A DNA stretch of 64,000 nucleotides from Dehalococcoidales bacterium (GTDB lineage Bacteria; Chloroflexota; Dehalococcoidia; Dehalococcoidales; UBA2162): assembly GCA_016932435.1 (NCBI GenBank), contig JAFGCW010000060.1, positions 1 through 64,000 on the forward strand. The letters are read 5' to 3'. Both the position numbers and the translations under genes were made by a program. A model generated the notes under the pieces. That model had not been told where the DNA came from and did no database searches. It saw only the letters and a list, made by a program, of their open reading frames with translations. Each line of letters starts with the position of its first letter. The first letter of the stretch is position 1. Below, piece after piece: positions 16,260 to 24,620 of this stretch.

Positions 16260-17996
16260 ATGCCTGCAGATGAACTACTATCACAAATGTATCTGAAGAT
16301 CAACGGTTCGGCGGCCTCGCCGGAGATAATGCGAGACCTGAGAGAACTGGTTGTTGATACCAGCCTGCATTTACCTGATATGTTCACCATTCATCTTGAC
16401 GATCCCAACCTGACCTGGATGGATTCATCTGATTTTGATATTGGAAAAGAAGTCGAAATATCCGGAAAGGAAGAAGGGGCGTCTTCTTCCACCGATCTTA
16501 TTACCAAGGGAGAAATCACGGCCATTGAACCGGAGATGACGGAAGCAGGCGCTACTACCTTAATAATCCGTGGATATGATAAGACACATCGGCTGCACAG
16601 AGGTAAAAAGACCAGGACTTTTCTGCAAGCCACCGATAGCGATATCGTGAGTAAAGTGGTCTCAGAAGCTGGCCTTACTGCTGAAACCGACAGCACCGGT
16701 GAAGTCCATGAACATGTCTTTCAAGACTCTCAGAGTGATATTGATTTTCTGCGTGATAGAGCTAAACGCGTAGGATACTATTTATATTTCCAGGACGGGA
16801 AGCTTCAATTCCGCCAGCAACCCAGTGCCGGAAACTCGACAACGAACCTTGAATGGGGTGTTAATCTCATGAATTTTCAGGCGAGATTAACCACCGCTGA
16901 GCAGGTTGAAGATGTGGAAGTCCATGGTTGGGACGTAAAGAACAAACAGGCTATTATCGGAAAATCAAGCTCTCCTCAGGGTACTCCTACAGTTAATAAT
17001 GTAAATCACGGCGGAAATACTGCGAAAAATGCCTTTGGAGGAACCAGTAAAGAAGTCGTTAACTATTATCCTGTTTGGACACAAGGTGAAGCAGATAAGT
17101 TCGCCCAGTCAATACTTAATGATCACTGCCATGCATTCTTTGAAGCGGAAGGCTCTTGTCTGGGTAATCCCGCCGTGCGTGCCGGTGCTGAAGTGGAAAT
17201 AAAAAAAATTGGAAACAGGTTCTCCGGTCGTTACAAGATTACACGTGCTACCCATCGTTATAACCTGTCAGGATATTCCACGGAGTTTGAAATCAGTGGC
17301 CACCGTGCCAACACGCTGAACCAGTTGCTGGATAATCCGGTAAAAAATCCGTACGGTGTTGTGGTGGGTATCGTTACCAATAATAACGATCCTGATGGTA
17401 TCGCCCGTGTCAAGGTAAAATACCCGACGATATCAGACCAGTTGGAGAGTAACTGGGCGAGACTGGCCGTGCCGATGGCCGGTGCAGGTCGGGGCTTTGA
17501 GTTTATTCCTGAGGTTAATGATGAGGTCCTGGTGGCGTTTGAATACGACGATATAAACAAACCTTATATTCTGGGTTCGCTTTGGAATGGTAAAGATAAA
17601 CCACCGGAAGATAATAGCAATATTGTTCAAAGCGGTAAAGTGCAAAAACGGATTATTCACTCCCGCTCAGGGCATGTTATTACCCTGGACGATAGTGATG
17701 GCAGTGAGAAAATAACGATCATTGATAAAACAGGGAAAAACTCTATCGAAATTGATTCATCAAGTAATGCCCTGACCATTAAGACCGATGGTCCGATAAA
17801 CATGGAAACCAAAGATGACGTGACGATAAAGGGTAATAATATCAACCTGGAAGCAACTGCCAACGCCAAAGTGAAAGCCAATAGTAACATTGATCTTGAG
17901 GCAAGCGCCAAGGCTACCGTAAAAGGTAGTGCCGGTGTAGACGTTGAAGCCTCCGGTCCTGCGAATATTAAAGGAGCGGTAATTAATCTTAACTGA
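16260..17996 (+). CDS. Spike/hub protein (VgrG-like, Afp8/Pvc8)
   Basis: Central spike that sits under the tube and pierces the target. Residues 1-340 match the gp27-like hub (LYLKINGSAASPEIMRDLRELVVD; later SDIDFLRDRAKRVGYYLYFQDGKL). About 355-450 is the gp5-like OB fold (YGVVVGIVTNNNDPDGIARVKVKYP...NDEVLVAFEYDD...PYILGSLWNGKD). The last 110 residues are the repetitive triple-stranded beta helix (ITIIDKTGKNSIEID...VTIKGNNINLEATANAKVKANSN) ending cleanly with VINLN, where the PAAR tip would bind. There is no extra C-terminal effector domain. Ribosome site AAGGGAG. Confidence 0.95.
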   Translation: MPADELLSQMYLKINGSAASPEIMRDLRELVVDTSLHLPDMFTIHLDDPNLTWMDSSDFDIGKEVEISGKEEGASSSTDLITKGEITAIEPEMTEAGATTLIIRGYDKTHRLHRGKKTRTFLQATDSDIVSKVVSEAGLTAETDSTGEVHEHVFQDSQSDIDFLRDRAKRVGYYLYFQDGKLQFRQQPSAGNSTTNLEWGVNLMNFQARLTTAEQVEDVEVHGWDVKNKQAIIGKSSSPQGTPTVNNVNHGGNTAKNAFGGTSKEVVNYYPVWTQGEADKFAQSILNDHCHAFFEAEGSCLGNPAVRAGAEVEIKKIGNRFSGRYKITRATHRYNLSGYSTEFEISGHRANTLNQLLDNPVKNPYGVVVGIVTNNNDPDGIARVKVKYPTISDQLESNWARLAVPMAGAGRGFEFIPEVNDEVLVAFEYDDINKPYILGSLWNGKDKPPEDNSNIVQSGKVQKRIIHSRSGHVITLDDSDGSEKITIIDKTGKNSIEIDSSSNALTIKTDGPINMETKDDVTIKGNNINLEATANAKVKANSNIDLEASAKATVKGSAGVDVEASGPANIKGAVINLN

Positions 17997-18008
17997 CGAG
18001 GAATAGAT

Positions 18009-18401
18009 ATGGGACAACCAGCAGCAAAACAGGGTGACCAGGTGACAGGTATGGATACACATATTATTATGATCCCGTCACCTGGAGGTCCTGTACCGAC
18101 ACCCTTACCTCATCCGTTTTTCGGGCTTCTTCAACAGGGCTTGAGTGCTGATGTCAAGATTCAGGGTATGCCTGCCGCGACTAAGGATAGTATCGCCATG
18201 AATACCCCGCCTCATATTCCTCAAGGCGGACCGTTCCAGAAGCCACCGTCGAACCAGGGTAAAATATTTTTAGGCAGTACTACAGTATTCATTAATAATA
18301 AACCGGCTGCTCGTGCCGGCGATCAGGTAATGACATGTAATGATCCCTCTGATTTACCGGTTGGTACGGTAGTAGCCGTGAGTACAGTCTTAATAGGCTG
18401 A
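18009..18401 (+). CDS. PAAR-domain spike tip (Afp10/Pvc10-like)
   Basis: 130-residue PAAR-repeat protein: PAAKQGDQVTGMDTHII near the start, KIQGMPAATKDSIA in the middle and INNKPAARAGDQVMTC towards the end, the paired pattern that makes the conical tip. His and Cys residues for the metal site are present. It is encoded 12 bp after the spike, with ribosome site GAGGA. It has no fused toxin, so cargo is likely carried in the tube rather than on the tip. Confidence 0.93.
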   Translation: MGQPAAKQGDQVTGMDTHIIMIPSPGGPVPTPLPHPFFGLLQQGLSADVKIQGMPAATKDSIAMNTPPHIPQGGPFQKPPSNQGKIFLGSTTVFINNKPAARAGDQVMTCNDPSDLPVGTVVAVSTVLIG

Positions 18402-18424
18402 ACGAATAGGAGAAATGATTACGT

Positions 18425-18835
18425 ATGGATATGGACATAAATACCGATATTCTTGGCACCGGCTGGAAATATCCCCTGCAGGTAGATGGTCGTGGTGGAA
18501 TAGCTTTATCCCGGCATGAAGATGACATTATAGAATCTATCCGTATAATTCTCAGCACGGCAAAGGGAGAAAGGCATATGCGGCCTGATTTCGGTTGTGA
18601 TATTCATAAGATTGTCTTTGCGCCCAATAACGCTACTTCATGGGGACTGGCTTCGCATTATGTAGAAGAAGCGCTGGGATGGTGGGAACCACGCATCGAA
18701 GTGCTGGAGATCGATCCTCAGCCTGATCCGATGGATACCAGCCGGCTGCTGATAAACATTAAATATCGTATTAAAGCTACAAACGACGAAAGAAACCTTG
18801 TTTATCCATTTTATATTATGCCAGGGAGGTCATGA
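18425..18835 (+). CDS. Baseplate wedge protein (gp25/GPW, Afp9/Pvc9-like)
   Basis: 136 residues with the gp25 lysozyme-like fold seen in all contractile tails: GWKYPLQVDGRGGIALSRHEDDIIESIRIILSTAKGERHMRPDFGC, containing the conserved EReMRPdFG-type signature, then the WEPRIEVLEI strand. It initiates sheath polymerisation in related systems. The stop overlaps the baseplate J start (ATGA), so the two are translationally coupled. Confidence 0.93.
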   Translation: MDMDINTDILGTGWKYPLQVDGRGGIALSRHEDDIIESIRIILSTAKGERHMRPDFGCDIHKIVFAPNNATSWGLASHYVEEALGWWEPRIEVLEIDPQPDPMDTSRLLINIKYRIKATNDERNLVYPFYIMPGRS

Positions 18836-20802
18836 TGTCATTACAAACGCCTAATTTAGATGACCGTAAATTTCAGGATATTGTCAGCGAGGCAAGAAGT
18901 AAAATACCTCTATATTGTCCGAATTGGACAGATTATAACCTTAGCGATCCGGGTATTACCATAATAGAATTGTTCGCCTGGATGGTCGATATGCTTCTAT
19001 ATCGAATGAACCGCGTTCCCGAGAAAAACTATATCAAGTTTATGGACATGATTGGCATTCGACTGGAACCGCCGAAGCCGGCAAAGGTCAATGTGACGTT
19101 CCGTCTTTCCGCCCCGCAGCCGGAGCAGGTTACCATCCCACAGGGGACTGAAATAGCCACTGTGAGAACGGAAACTCAGGATGCTATTTCCTTTACGACC
19201 GATCGTGATTTTAGTATTGATATACCAAGCCTGTCTTATGCCCTGATCACAGTTGACGACGGCGAGTTCACCGATATAATTTCCCCGCTTAATAATCCTG
19301 ACAGGACGGTATCTGTATTTCAGGAAATACCCCAAGAAAATAATGCACTCTATCTTGGTTATACTGAAGACCTTGCTTCACATACTCTGCTGTTAACTTT
19401 CCAGAGTATCCTGGAAGGTATTGGTGTTAACCCGCAGGATCCACCCTGGTCCTGGGAATACTGGGACGGCGAATACGAAAAATGGTCACCGATGAAACTG
19501 GAAGAAGATACTACGGGAGGTTTAAATGCCAATGGGCAAGTTATAGTTCACATTCCCGATAGCAGCGCTATGCGAGATGTAAACGGACTATCTGCCTGCT
19601 GGATTCGATGTCGGGCTGTTCAACCCAGACCAAACCAGAGCGGATACAGCAGCTCCCCGAAAGTAAAAAGTATCGTTTCTGAAAGCATCGGGTGTACCGT
19701 ACCTGCCAGTCAGTCCTTCAAAACAACCGATGAACTACTGGGACGCAGTACCGGAAAATCCGGACAGGAATTCCAGCTTCATAATGTGCCGGTGTTGATA
19801 CCGGAGAATGGAGAGACAATCGAGGTAGAAACAGAAAACGAGGGGGAATTCGAGTCATGGCAGGTAGTAGCTGATTTCGCCGATTCCGGTCCTGATGACA
19901 AGCACTTTTCACTCGATACTATTACCGGACAAATAACGTTTGGACCTTCCATGAAACAACAGACGGGAGAAGAACATCAGTATGGGAAGATACCTCCTGC
20001 TGACCGGCTTATACGGTTTTCCTCATACCGTTCCGGTGGCGGTATCATTGGTAATGTCGGTGAAGGTACGATCAAGGTATTAAAATCCTCTATCCCCTAT
20101 ATCGACTCGGTGATAAATTTCGAACGAGCCAGAGACGGTACCGACGCGGAAACCCTGGAAATGGCGAAACTAAGAGTGCCCCATGTATTAAGAACCAATA
20201 CAAGGGCAGTGACCCGAGAAGACTTCGAATACCTGGCAGTCCAGGCATCGCCAAAGGTTGCCCGGGCGAAAAGTATCTCTCCGGACGACACGACCGATAA
20301 TAATCTATCGCCCGGAACCATGCGGGTATTACTCGTACCGAGTGTAACCGAATGCGAGAGATATATACCCGTTGAACAACTGGAAATACCAAGAACGGTA
20401 AGAGAAGAGGTTCGTACTTACCTGGATGAACGCCGTTTACTCGGTACCCGTCTTGAACTTGGAGAACCAAAATACTTCTATGTCTCGATAGAGGCATATG
20501 TCAGAATCAGAAGAGGTTACCAGAAACAGGCATCAGCAGATATCGTAAAGAGGCTTTTCCAGTATATTAATCCGATATGCGGTGGGGCTGAGGGTACCGG
20601 CTGGCCATTCGGGCGCAGTCTTATCCCGTCCGAGATTAATGCCTGTCTTCAGAATATACAGGATGTCGACTATATCGAAGAGGTTAAAATCTATCCTGTT
20701 GATCCTGACACCGGAGAAAAACAGGATGCCGTCAGCAGACTCAGCGTACCGTATGACGGCCTGCTGTGCTCATATGAACATGAAGTTATCCTGGTTGAAT
20801 AA
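18832..20802 (+). CDS. Baseplate protein J-like (Afp11/Pvc11)
   Basis: 656-residue wedge protein. The N-terminus LDDRKFQDIVSEARSKIPLYCPNWTDYNLSDPGITIIELFAWMVDMLLYRMNRVPEK is the standard Pvc11 opening. The middle is the beta-rich domain that joins wedges (VTFRLSAPQPEQVTIPQGTEIAT); the C-terminal third has RVPHVLRTNTRAVTREDFEYLAVQASPKVARAKS, the baseplate J-family core. Length fits Afp11-type proteins. Ribosome site GGGAGG overlaps the end of gp25. Confidence 0.95.
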   Translation: MMSLQTPNLDDRKFQDIVSEARSKIPLYCPNWTDYNLSDPGITIIELFAWMVDMLLYRMNRVPEKNYIKFMDMIGIRLEPPKPAKVNVTFRLSAPQPEQVTIPQGTEIATVRTETQDAISFTTDRDFSIDIPSLSYALITVDDGEFTDIISPLNNPDRTVSVFQEIPQENNALYLGYTEDLASHTLLLTFQSILEGIGVNPQDPPWSWEYWDGEYEKWSPMKLEEDTTGGLNANGQVIVHIPDSSAMRDVNGLSACWIRCRAVQPRPNQSGYSSSPKVKSIVSESIGCTVPASQSFKTTDELLGRSTGKSGQEFQLHNVPVLIPENGETIEVETENEGEFESWQVVADFADSGPDDKHFSLDTITGQITFGPSMKQQTGEEHQYGKIPPADRLIRFSSYRSGGGIIGNVGEGTIKVLKSSIPYIDSVINFERARDGTDAETLEMAKLRVPHVLRTNTRAVTREDFEYLAVQASPKVARAKSISPDDTTDNNLSPGTMRVLLVPSVTECERYIPVEQLEIPRTVREEVRTYLDERRLLGTRLELGEPKYFYVSIEAYVRIRRGYQKQASADIVKRLFQYINPICGGAEGTGWPFGRSLIPSEINACLQNIQDVDYIEEVKIYPVDPDTGEKQDAVSRLSVPYDGLLCSYEHEVILVE

Positions 20803-20847
20803 GAGACCTTACAACTGTAAAAAGTGAATGAAAATAAGGAAATAATT

Positions 20848-21411
20848 ATGCCGGCAACAAAAAACAGTAATGGGAAACACCCGGAAAGCCTTTATCTCGA
20901 CTACCTGCCGGGATTCTACCGTGACGACGAATTCATGGGGCAATACTTGAATATTTTCGAGGATATTCTGGGACCCCTTGAGCGTACGGTTGATAACATG
21001 GAGTTATACTTTGATCCCTTGATAACCCCGGAATCCCTGGTTCCGTGGTTGGCAAGCTGGCTTAACCTGACTCCGGACCCCAGCTGGACGATGAAAAAGT
21101 GTCGTGAACTGGTGAAATCCGCTGCCATGCTTCATCGCCTCCGGGGAACGAAACGAGGGCTATCCGAGTACTTGAGGATATATACAGGCAGTGTCCCCGA
21201 AATATCCGAGTATATACAGGGTATGAGTCTCGATAGTGAGACTAAACTCGGAATCGACACCAGGCTTGGCAGCGCCGGCACGGGAAACCATTTTACCGTC
21301 ACACTGGAACTCGATGGTAATGATGAAATTGATGTTGATACGGTGAGAGCAATAATAGAATCACAAAAACCTGCCCACACCGTGTATACATTACAGATAA
21401 ATACACGTTAG
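20848..21411 (+). CDS. Tail protein I-like baseplate component (Afp12/Pvc12 N-terminal part)
   Basis: 187 residues matching P2 gpI-type proteins: LYLDYLPGFYRDDEFMGQYLNIFEDILGPLERTVDN and LITPESLVPWLASWLNL, then LHRLRGTKRGLSEYLRIYTG. Afp12 and Pvc12 are much longer; here only the gpI-like core remains, so this system has a minimal wedge. A GTG at 20824 is in frame, but the ATG at 20848 has AAGGA seven bases upstream and is preferred. It is the last structural gene of the plus-strand run. The following 244 bp (21412-21655) contain only a small inverted repeat (ACAGGT...ACCTGT at 21552-21567). Confidence 0.88.
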   Translation: MPATKNSNGKHPESLYLDYLPGFYRDDEFMGQYLNIFEDILGPLERTVDNMELYFDPLITPESLVPWLASWLNLTPDPSWTMKKCRELVKSAAMLHRLRGTKRGLSEYLRIYTGSVPEISEYIQGMSLDSETKLGIDTRLGSAGTGNHFTVTLELDGNDEIDVDTVRAIIESQKPAHTVYTLQINTR

Positions 21412-21655
21412 AAAGATAAATCTATACTCTTATGAGGGCTTACTTTTAACCAAGATGTAGTAGGATCCGAAACCTACACGGACTACAATAAATCCCTTCG
21501 CTATTTGTAAACATTATTGCTAACGAACTTTTTATGACATCAAAATGAAAGGGTACAGGTTAATACCTGTCGAGGTTAAATATCGTATCATCAATAATTG
21601 ATAGCACTTGCCGGATGGCACTATTGGCATGTATGAGGATTTGACTGATATTCAT

Positions 21656-23425
21656 CTATCCTTCAACTCTCGGCCACATGATAGGAGTACGCTGCGTAGG
21701 ATTCGCTATTGTCGCCCCCTTAAACGTTTCCTCAGCCCACATTTTCAGATGATTTCCCATGGAATCTCCAAAAAAATTTTTTTCATGAGCATCATCTAAA
21801 TCCCTGAAGTTTTTAAATGGTTGTAAGTTGTCTGGACCTGCCAGTGCTGCATCAAAATTTTCGTTCAGCTTTATATACCAATTATCTAACACACCAACAA
21901 GTTCTATCTTATTGATTCCGCCTGCGTCCTCGCAGTAAGAAAAGAATTTACTCCAGTCACTTCCTACTCTCGTTGTTTGGCCTTCGTGAGCTCCGATCCT
22001 TGAGCTATCTTGACAAAATGCTGTTATTGTCAGGCAAGTGGTTACGTCTCCAAAATCTAAATCTTTATCCCGTCTTGCTTTCTTTACCTGGCCCTCATCA
22101 CATTTTGTCGTTCTACCGATTTTTGGTTGCACATCTTCTGCCGTTGGTGGCTTGTTCTCGTATCGAGTAATCAATTCATCAAGAATTTGTAATGCCTCTG
22201 CGCTGTATTCGAGCTTGTGATTTTTAACCAATTGCTTCTTCTGTAATTCATCTCCTTTTTCAGCCAACGTTATTATTCTGCGTATGCTTATTGCTGTTGT
22301 GTATGACATTCTCCCTTTAACTTTAGCAGTTCCGTTTTTATCCCTCGTTAGCTTATAGGTTTCTATATCGTCTCCCGCTTTATTTTGATATTTTATTGCA
22401 GTATCCCTTTGGATAATATTTTTCGTTCCCTGCAAGTTTGCATTAACAACCGATTTCGGTTCAGGCACTCGTGTTAACCTGGAAATTTTGCTCGGATTTC
22501 TTCTCTCTATTTCCTCGCCGGTTTCCGCGAGTGTCTTCTTCTTAACCTCTGTGCTCTGCTGCACCACGTGTGTCAATTCATGAGCAAGTAACTTCTTGCC
22601 ACTATCAGAGTCGGGATTGAATTCACCATTGCGGAAGAAGATATCAGTGCCGGTAGTAAACGCCTTTGCATTTAGTTGCTTGTTAAGTGTATCTGCTTCC
22701 GTATCAGTATGTATCTTGACATCGTTGAAACCAGCTCCGAACGCCTGCTCCATTGGTTTTTTAACTTCACCCGATAAAGATTGACCGCTCCCCTTTGCAC
22801 TGTTAATCCGCGTCTCTATCTCATCAGCAACATCCGCTTCGGCATTTTCATCCCGTTTCATCTGGACTAGCTCTTCTTCCTCTTCTTCCTGTCGCTGCGC
22901 CTGGATTTCCTCTTCTTCTTCTTCCTCTTCCTCTTGCTTCTGAATATCCAGCTTCGCCTGCAGCAATTCCTCCTCCTCTAGCTCTTCCTGCCTCTGTATA
23001 TCCGGTTTGCCTTGTATTAACTCTTCCTCTTCCGGCACTTCCTGCCGCTGTGCCTGGATATTGATTTTTTGAGTGACTTCATCAGCGACTTTATCAGCTT
23101 CTTGTTCGTATATATCACCGGGGTCACTGACTGTAAGCTTGGCTTGTGCATTAACCGATTCAAGTAAACGCTGTACGTACCTTAATCCGTAAGCATTGTT
23201 GAGTCGCATGATATACTCTTGACGCTGTGCGGTAAATGGGATCCTCGAGAGTGTTGCAGCATGTTCATCCATCCGTGAGTAAAAGGGTGTTTCCAATATC
23301 GGGGACTGATCTCCCTCCCGTGTAAGTGATTTGTTAACTATCGGTTCAGAACCGTGCTGCGCTTTGTGCGGTCTCTGGTCTTTATCACTTTTTAGATTTT
23401 TTCTCAGTCTTTCATTATTTTTCAT
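21656..23425 (-). CDS. eCIS cargo with DUF4157 domain and putative Cys-His deamidase C-terminus
   Basis: Predicted toxin loaded into the injection system. From the preferred ATG at 23425 (an upstream ATG at 23446 is in frame) it has 589 residues: a shared N-terminal module with YIMRLNNAYGLRYVQRL; Glu/Gln-rich repeats (about 126-190); DUF4157 at about 215-291 ending AHELTHVVQQ (HELTH at 282-286); a linker; and a C-terminal domain from about 345. DUF4157 is the best-known marker of eCIS cargo. In the C-terminal domain, C464 (DVTTCLT) and H480 (IGAHEGQ) are 16 apart, flanked by strands, which is the spacing of the catalytic Cys and His in CNF1, BLF1 and CheD deamidases. The enzyme class is a tentative inference. 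Polarity is opposite to the structural genes. Confidence 0.85.
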   Translation of the reverse strand: MKNNERLRKNLKSDKDQRPHKAQHGSEPIVNKSLTREGDQSPILETPFYSRMDEHAATLSRIPFTAQRQEYIMRLNNAYGLRYVQRLLESVNAQAKLTVSDPGDIYEQEADKVADEVTQKINIQAQRQEVPEEEELIQGKPDIQRQEELEEEELLQAKLDIQKQEEEEEEEEEIQAQRQEEEEEELVQMKRDENAEADVADEIETRINSAKGSGQSLSGEVKKPMEQAFGAGFNDVKIHTDTEADTLNKQLNAKAFTTGTDIFFRNGEFNPDSDSGKKLLAHELTHVVQQSTEVKKKTLAETGEEIERRNPSKISRLTRVPEPKSVVNANLQGTKNIIQRDTAIKYQNKAGDDIETYKLTRDKNGTAKVKGRMSYTTAISIRRIITLAEKGDELQKKQLVKNHKLEYSAEALQILDELITRYENKPPTAEDVQPKIGRTTKCDEGQVKKARRDKDLDFGDVTTCLTITAFCQDSSRIGAHEGQTTRVGSDWSKFFSYCEDAGGINKIELVGVLDNWYIKLNENFDAALAGPDNLQPFKNFRDLDDAHEKNFFGDSMGNHLKMWAEETFKGATIANPTQRTPIMWPRVEG

Positions 23426-23548
23426 TTCATAACCTGCGTCATACAATTTTCAATATCGATCATTCATGAAACCGAAATCGTATGTATTATACCGATACCT
23501 GCTAATAACCTGGTCAGTCTGTACCTTGGAAATTTACAGACTATGCTA

Positions 23549-24052
23549 TCATTTTTCCCGAAGTTGGTTAATAAGCTGCACAGCCTCCACAGGCTCGCAT
23601 CGATGCAGTAATATCTGTACCCAGGCTGGTAACATGATGTAGTTTTCAGCATAGAATTCTGCGTCATCCTGTAACGGGTGACCATTCAAATAGAATGTGA
23701 TATGGTCAGTCTCATCAATTGTCAAAGAATCCGGTACCTGGCCGGTAGTCCGTATCAACGATTCTTCATTCAGTAAAGAGCGTACCTTTTCCTTGACTGC
23801 CGCTACAGTATCAACCTCCGAGACAAAGTCGCTGTCCACCTTAATCTCCGCGAGCATTTTACCCTGTAACTTCTCAATTGTGTCCGCTTGCAGGTCAAGC
23901 CGATGCACCTGGAAAATAATCGAAGCGCCGTGTTCTGCCAACATCTTTTGTTCGCGTTCGAATTGCGTCTTGACAGCATCATGCCCCTCGATTATCGTGC
24001 CATCGACAATATTTATGATCTGCACATTGTCATATCGTCGTTCTTCTTCCAT
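23549..24052 (-). CDS. Unknown small protein of the cargo operon
   Basis: 167 acidic residues, not recognised. It begins RYDNVQIINIVDGTIIEGHDAV and has an N-terminal alpha/beta region, a central helix (EIKVDSDFVSEVDTVAAVKEKV) and a C-terminal segment with a ubiquitin-like look (DETDHITFYLNGHPLQDDAEFY). No signal peptide or membrane segment. The ATG comes two bases after the stop of the 24055-24531 gene, so the two are coupled. It stands directly upstream of the effector gene, the place expected for a loading chaperone or an immunity protein. Confidence 0.6.
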   Translation of the reverse strand: MEEERRYDNVQIINIVDGTIIEGHDAVKTQFEREQKMLAEHGASIIFQVHRLDLQADTIEKLQGKMLAEIKVDSDFVSEVDTVAAVKEKVRSLLNEESLIRTTGQVPDSLTIDETDHITFYLNGHPLQDDAEFYAENYIMLPAWVQILLHRCEPVEAVQLINQLREK

Positions 24053-24054
24053 GC

Positions 24055-24531
24055 TTATTCATCGCTCCGTTTTATTTCCAGGTCATCGGTCGTTAAGAAC
24101 TTGCCATTGATCACGGCATCGATGAATGCTTGTGGCGGGCGGTAATAATGATCGAGTATATAGTGCAAAAGAAGCGCGGGAGCCATGTAAACTGAGTTCT
24201 CATTACGGACAAGGTAGTGACCATAACCTTTCACGTCAACCTGCTTATCTTTCCACTCTAGTTTGGGGATTAACACATGGCATAAAGTACACGTATGCAC
24301 CCCCCTTGTCCCATCTGAGATTATCTTCGTTGGATACTCGGTAAATAACGCCTCAATACACTCTTCGGGAACATCACCTATCGTGAAGCCGGATTCTTCA
24401 ATCCAGCCTATGGCGAAAAGTTCAAGTTCCGCCGGAAGATACACTTCTCCAACATCACGAATCCTGACAGGATGTTCGTAAGGAGACGGCGGATGTCCCT
24501 CCGGAAACCTGTATAAATCTTCATACTTCAT
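24055..24531 (-). CDS. Unknown small protein with Cys-pair and HY(I/V)-DH motif
   Basis: 158 residues from the ATG at 24531 (TGGAGA upstream; a TTG at 24564 is also in frame). Features seen: C-x2-C in HTCTLCHVLIP, then GHYLVRNENSVYMAPALLLHYILDHYY and PPQAFIDAVING. I have seen similar short Cys/His proteins with a HY(I/V)xxHxYxPP ending in actinobacterial genomes but cannot name the family. The Cys pair and His residues could bind zinc. It overlaps in function with the coupled 23549-24052 gene, as both lie between the two effector genes on the same strand. Confidence 0.6.
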   Translation of the reverse strand: MKYEDLYRFPEGHPPSPYEHPVRIRDVGEVYLPAELELFAIGWIEESGFTIGDVPEECIEALFTEYPTKIISDGTRGVHTCTLCHVLIPKLEWKDKQVDVKGYGHYLVRNENSVYMAPALLLHYILDHYYRPPQAFIDAVINGKFLTTDDLEIKRSDE

Positions 24532-24620
24532 GAGCAGTTCTCCATGCCATCTATATAGGTTCAACCGTTGCTATTCAGTTTGCCAGACCACATGTGGCTT
24601 ATTAAGGAGGTGGTATATTT

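Noticed and set aside
6948..21411. Prophage
   Set aside because: Sheath, tube and baseplate are present, but there is no capsid, portal, terminase, lysis or integrase gene; the ATPase, DUF4255 and DUF4157 genes identify an eCIS.
6948..21411. Type VI secretion system
   Set aside because: There is no TssJLM membrane complex and no ClpV; the ATPase is of the Afp15 type and the tube/sheath signatures are eCIS-like.
22547..22582. Active zinc protease from the HELTH motif of the first effector
   Set aside because: HExxH-like residues at this place belong to the DUF4157 domain in general, which is regarded as a cargo marker; no third ligand or separate protease fold is visible.
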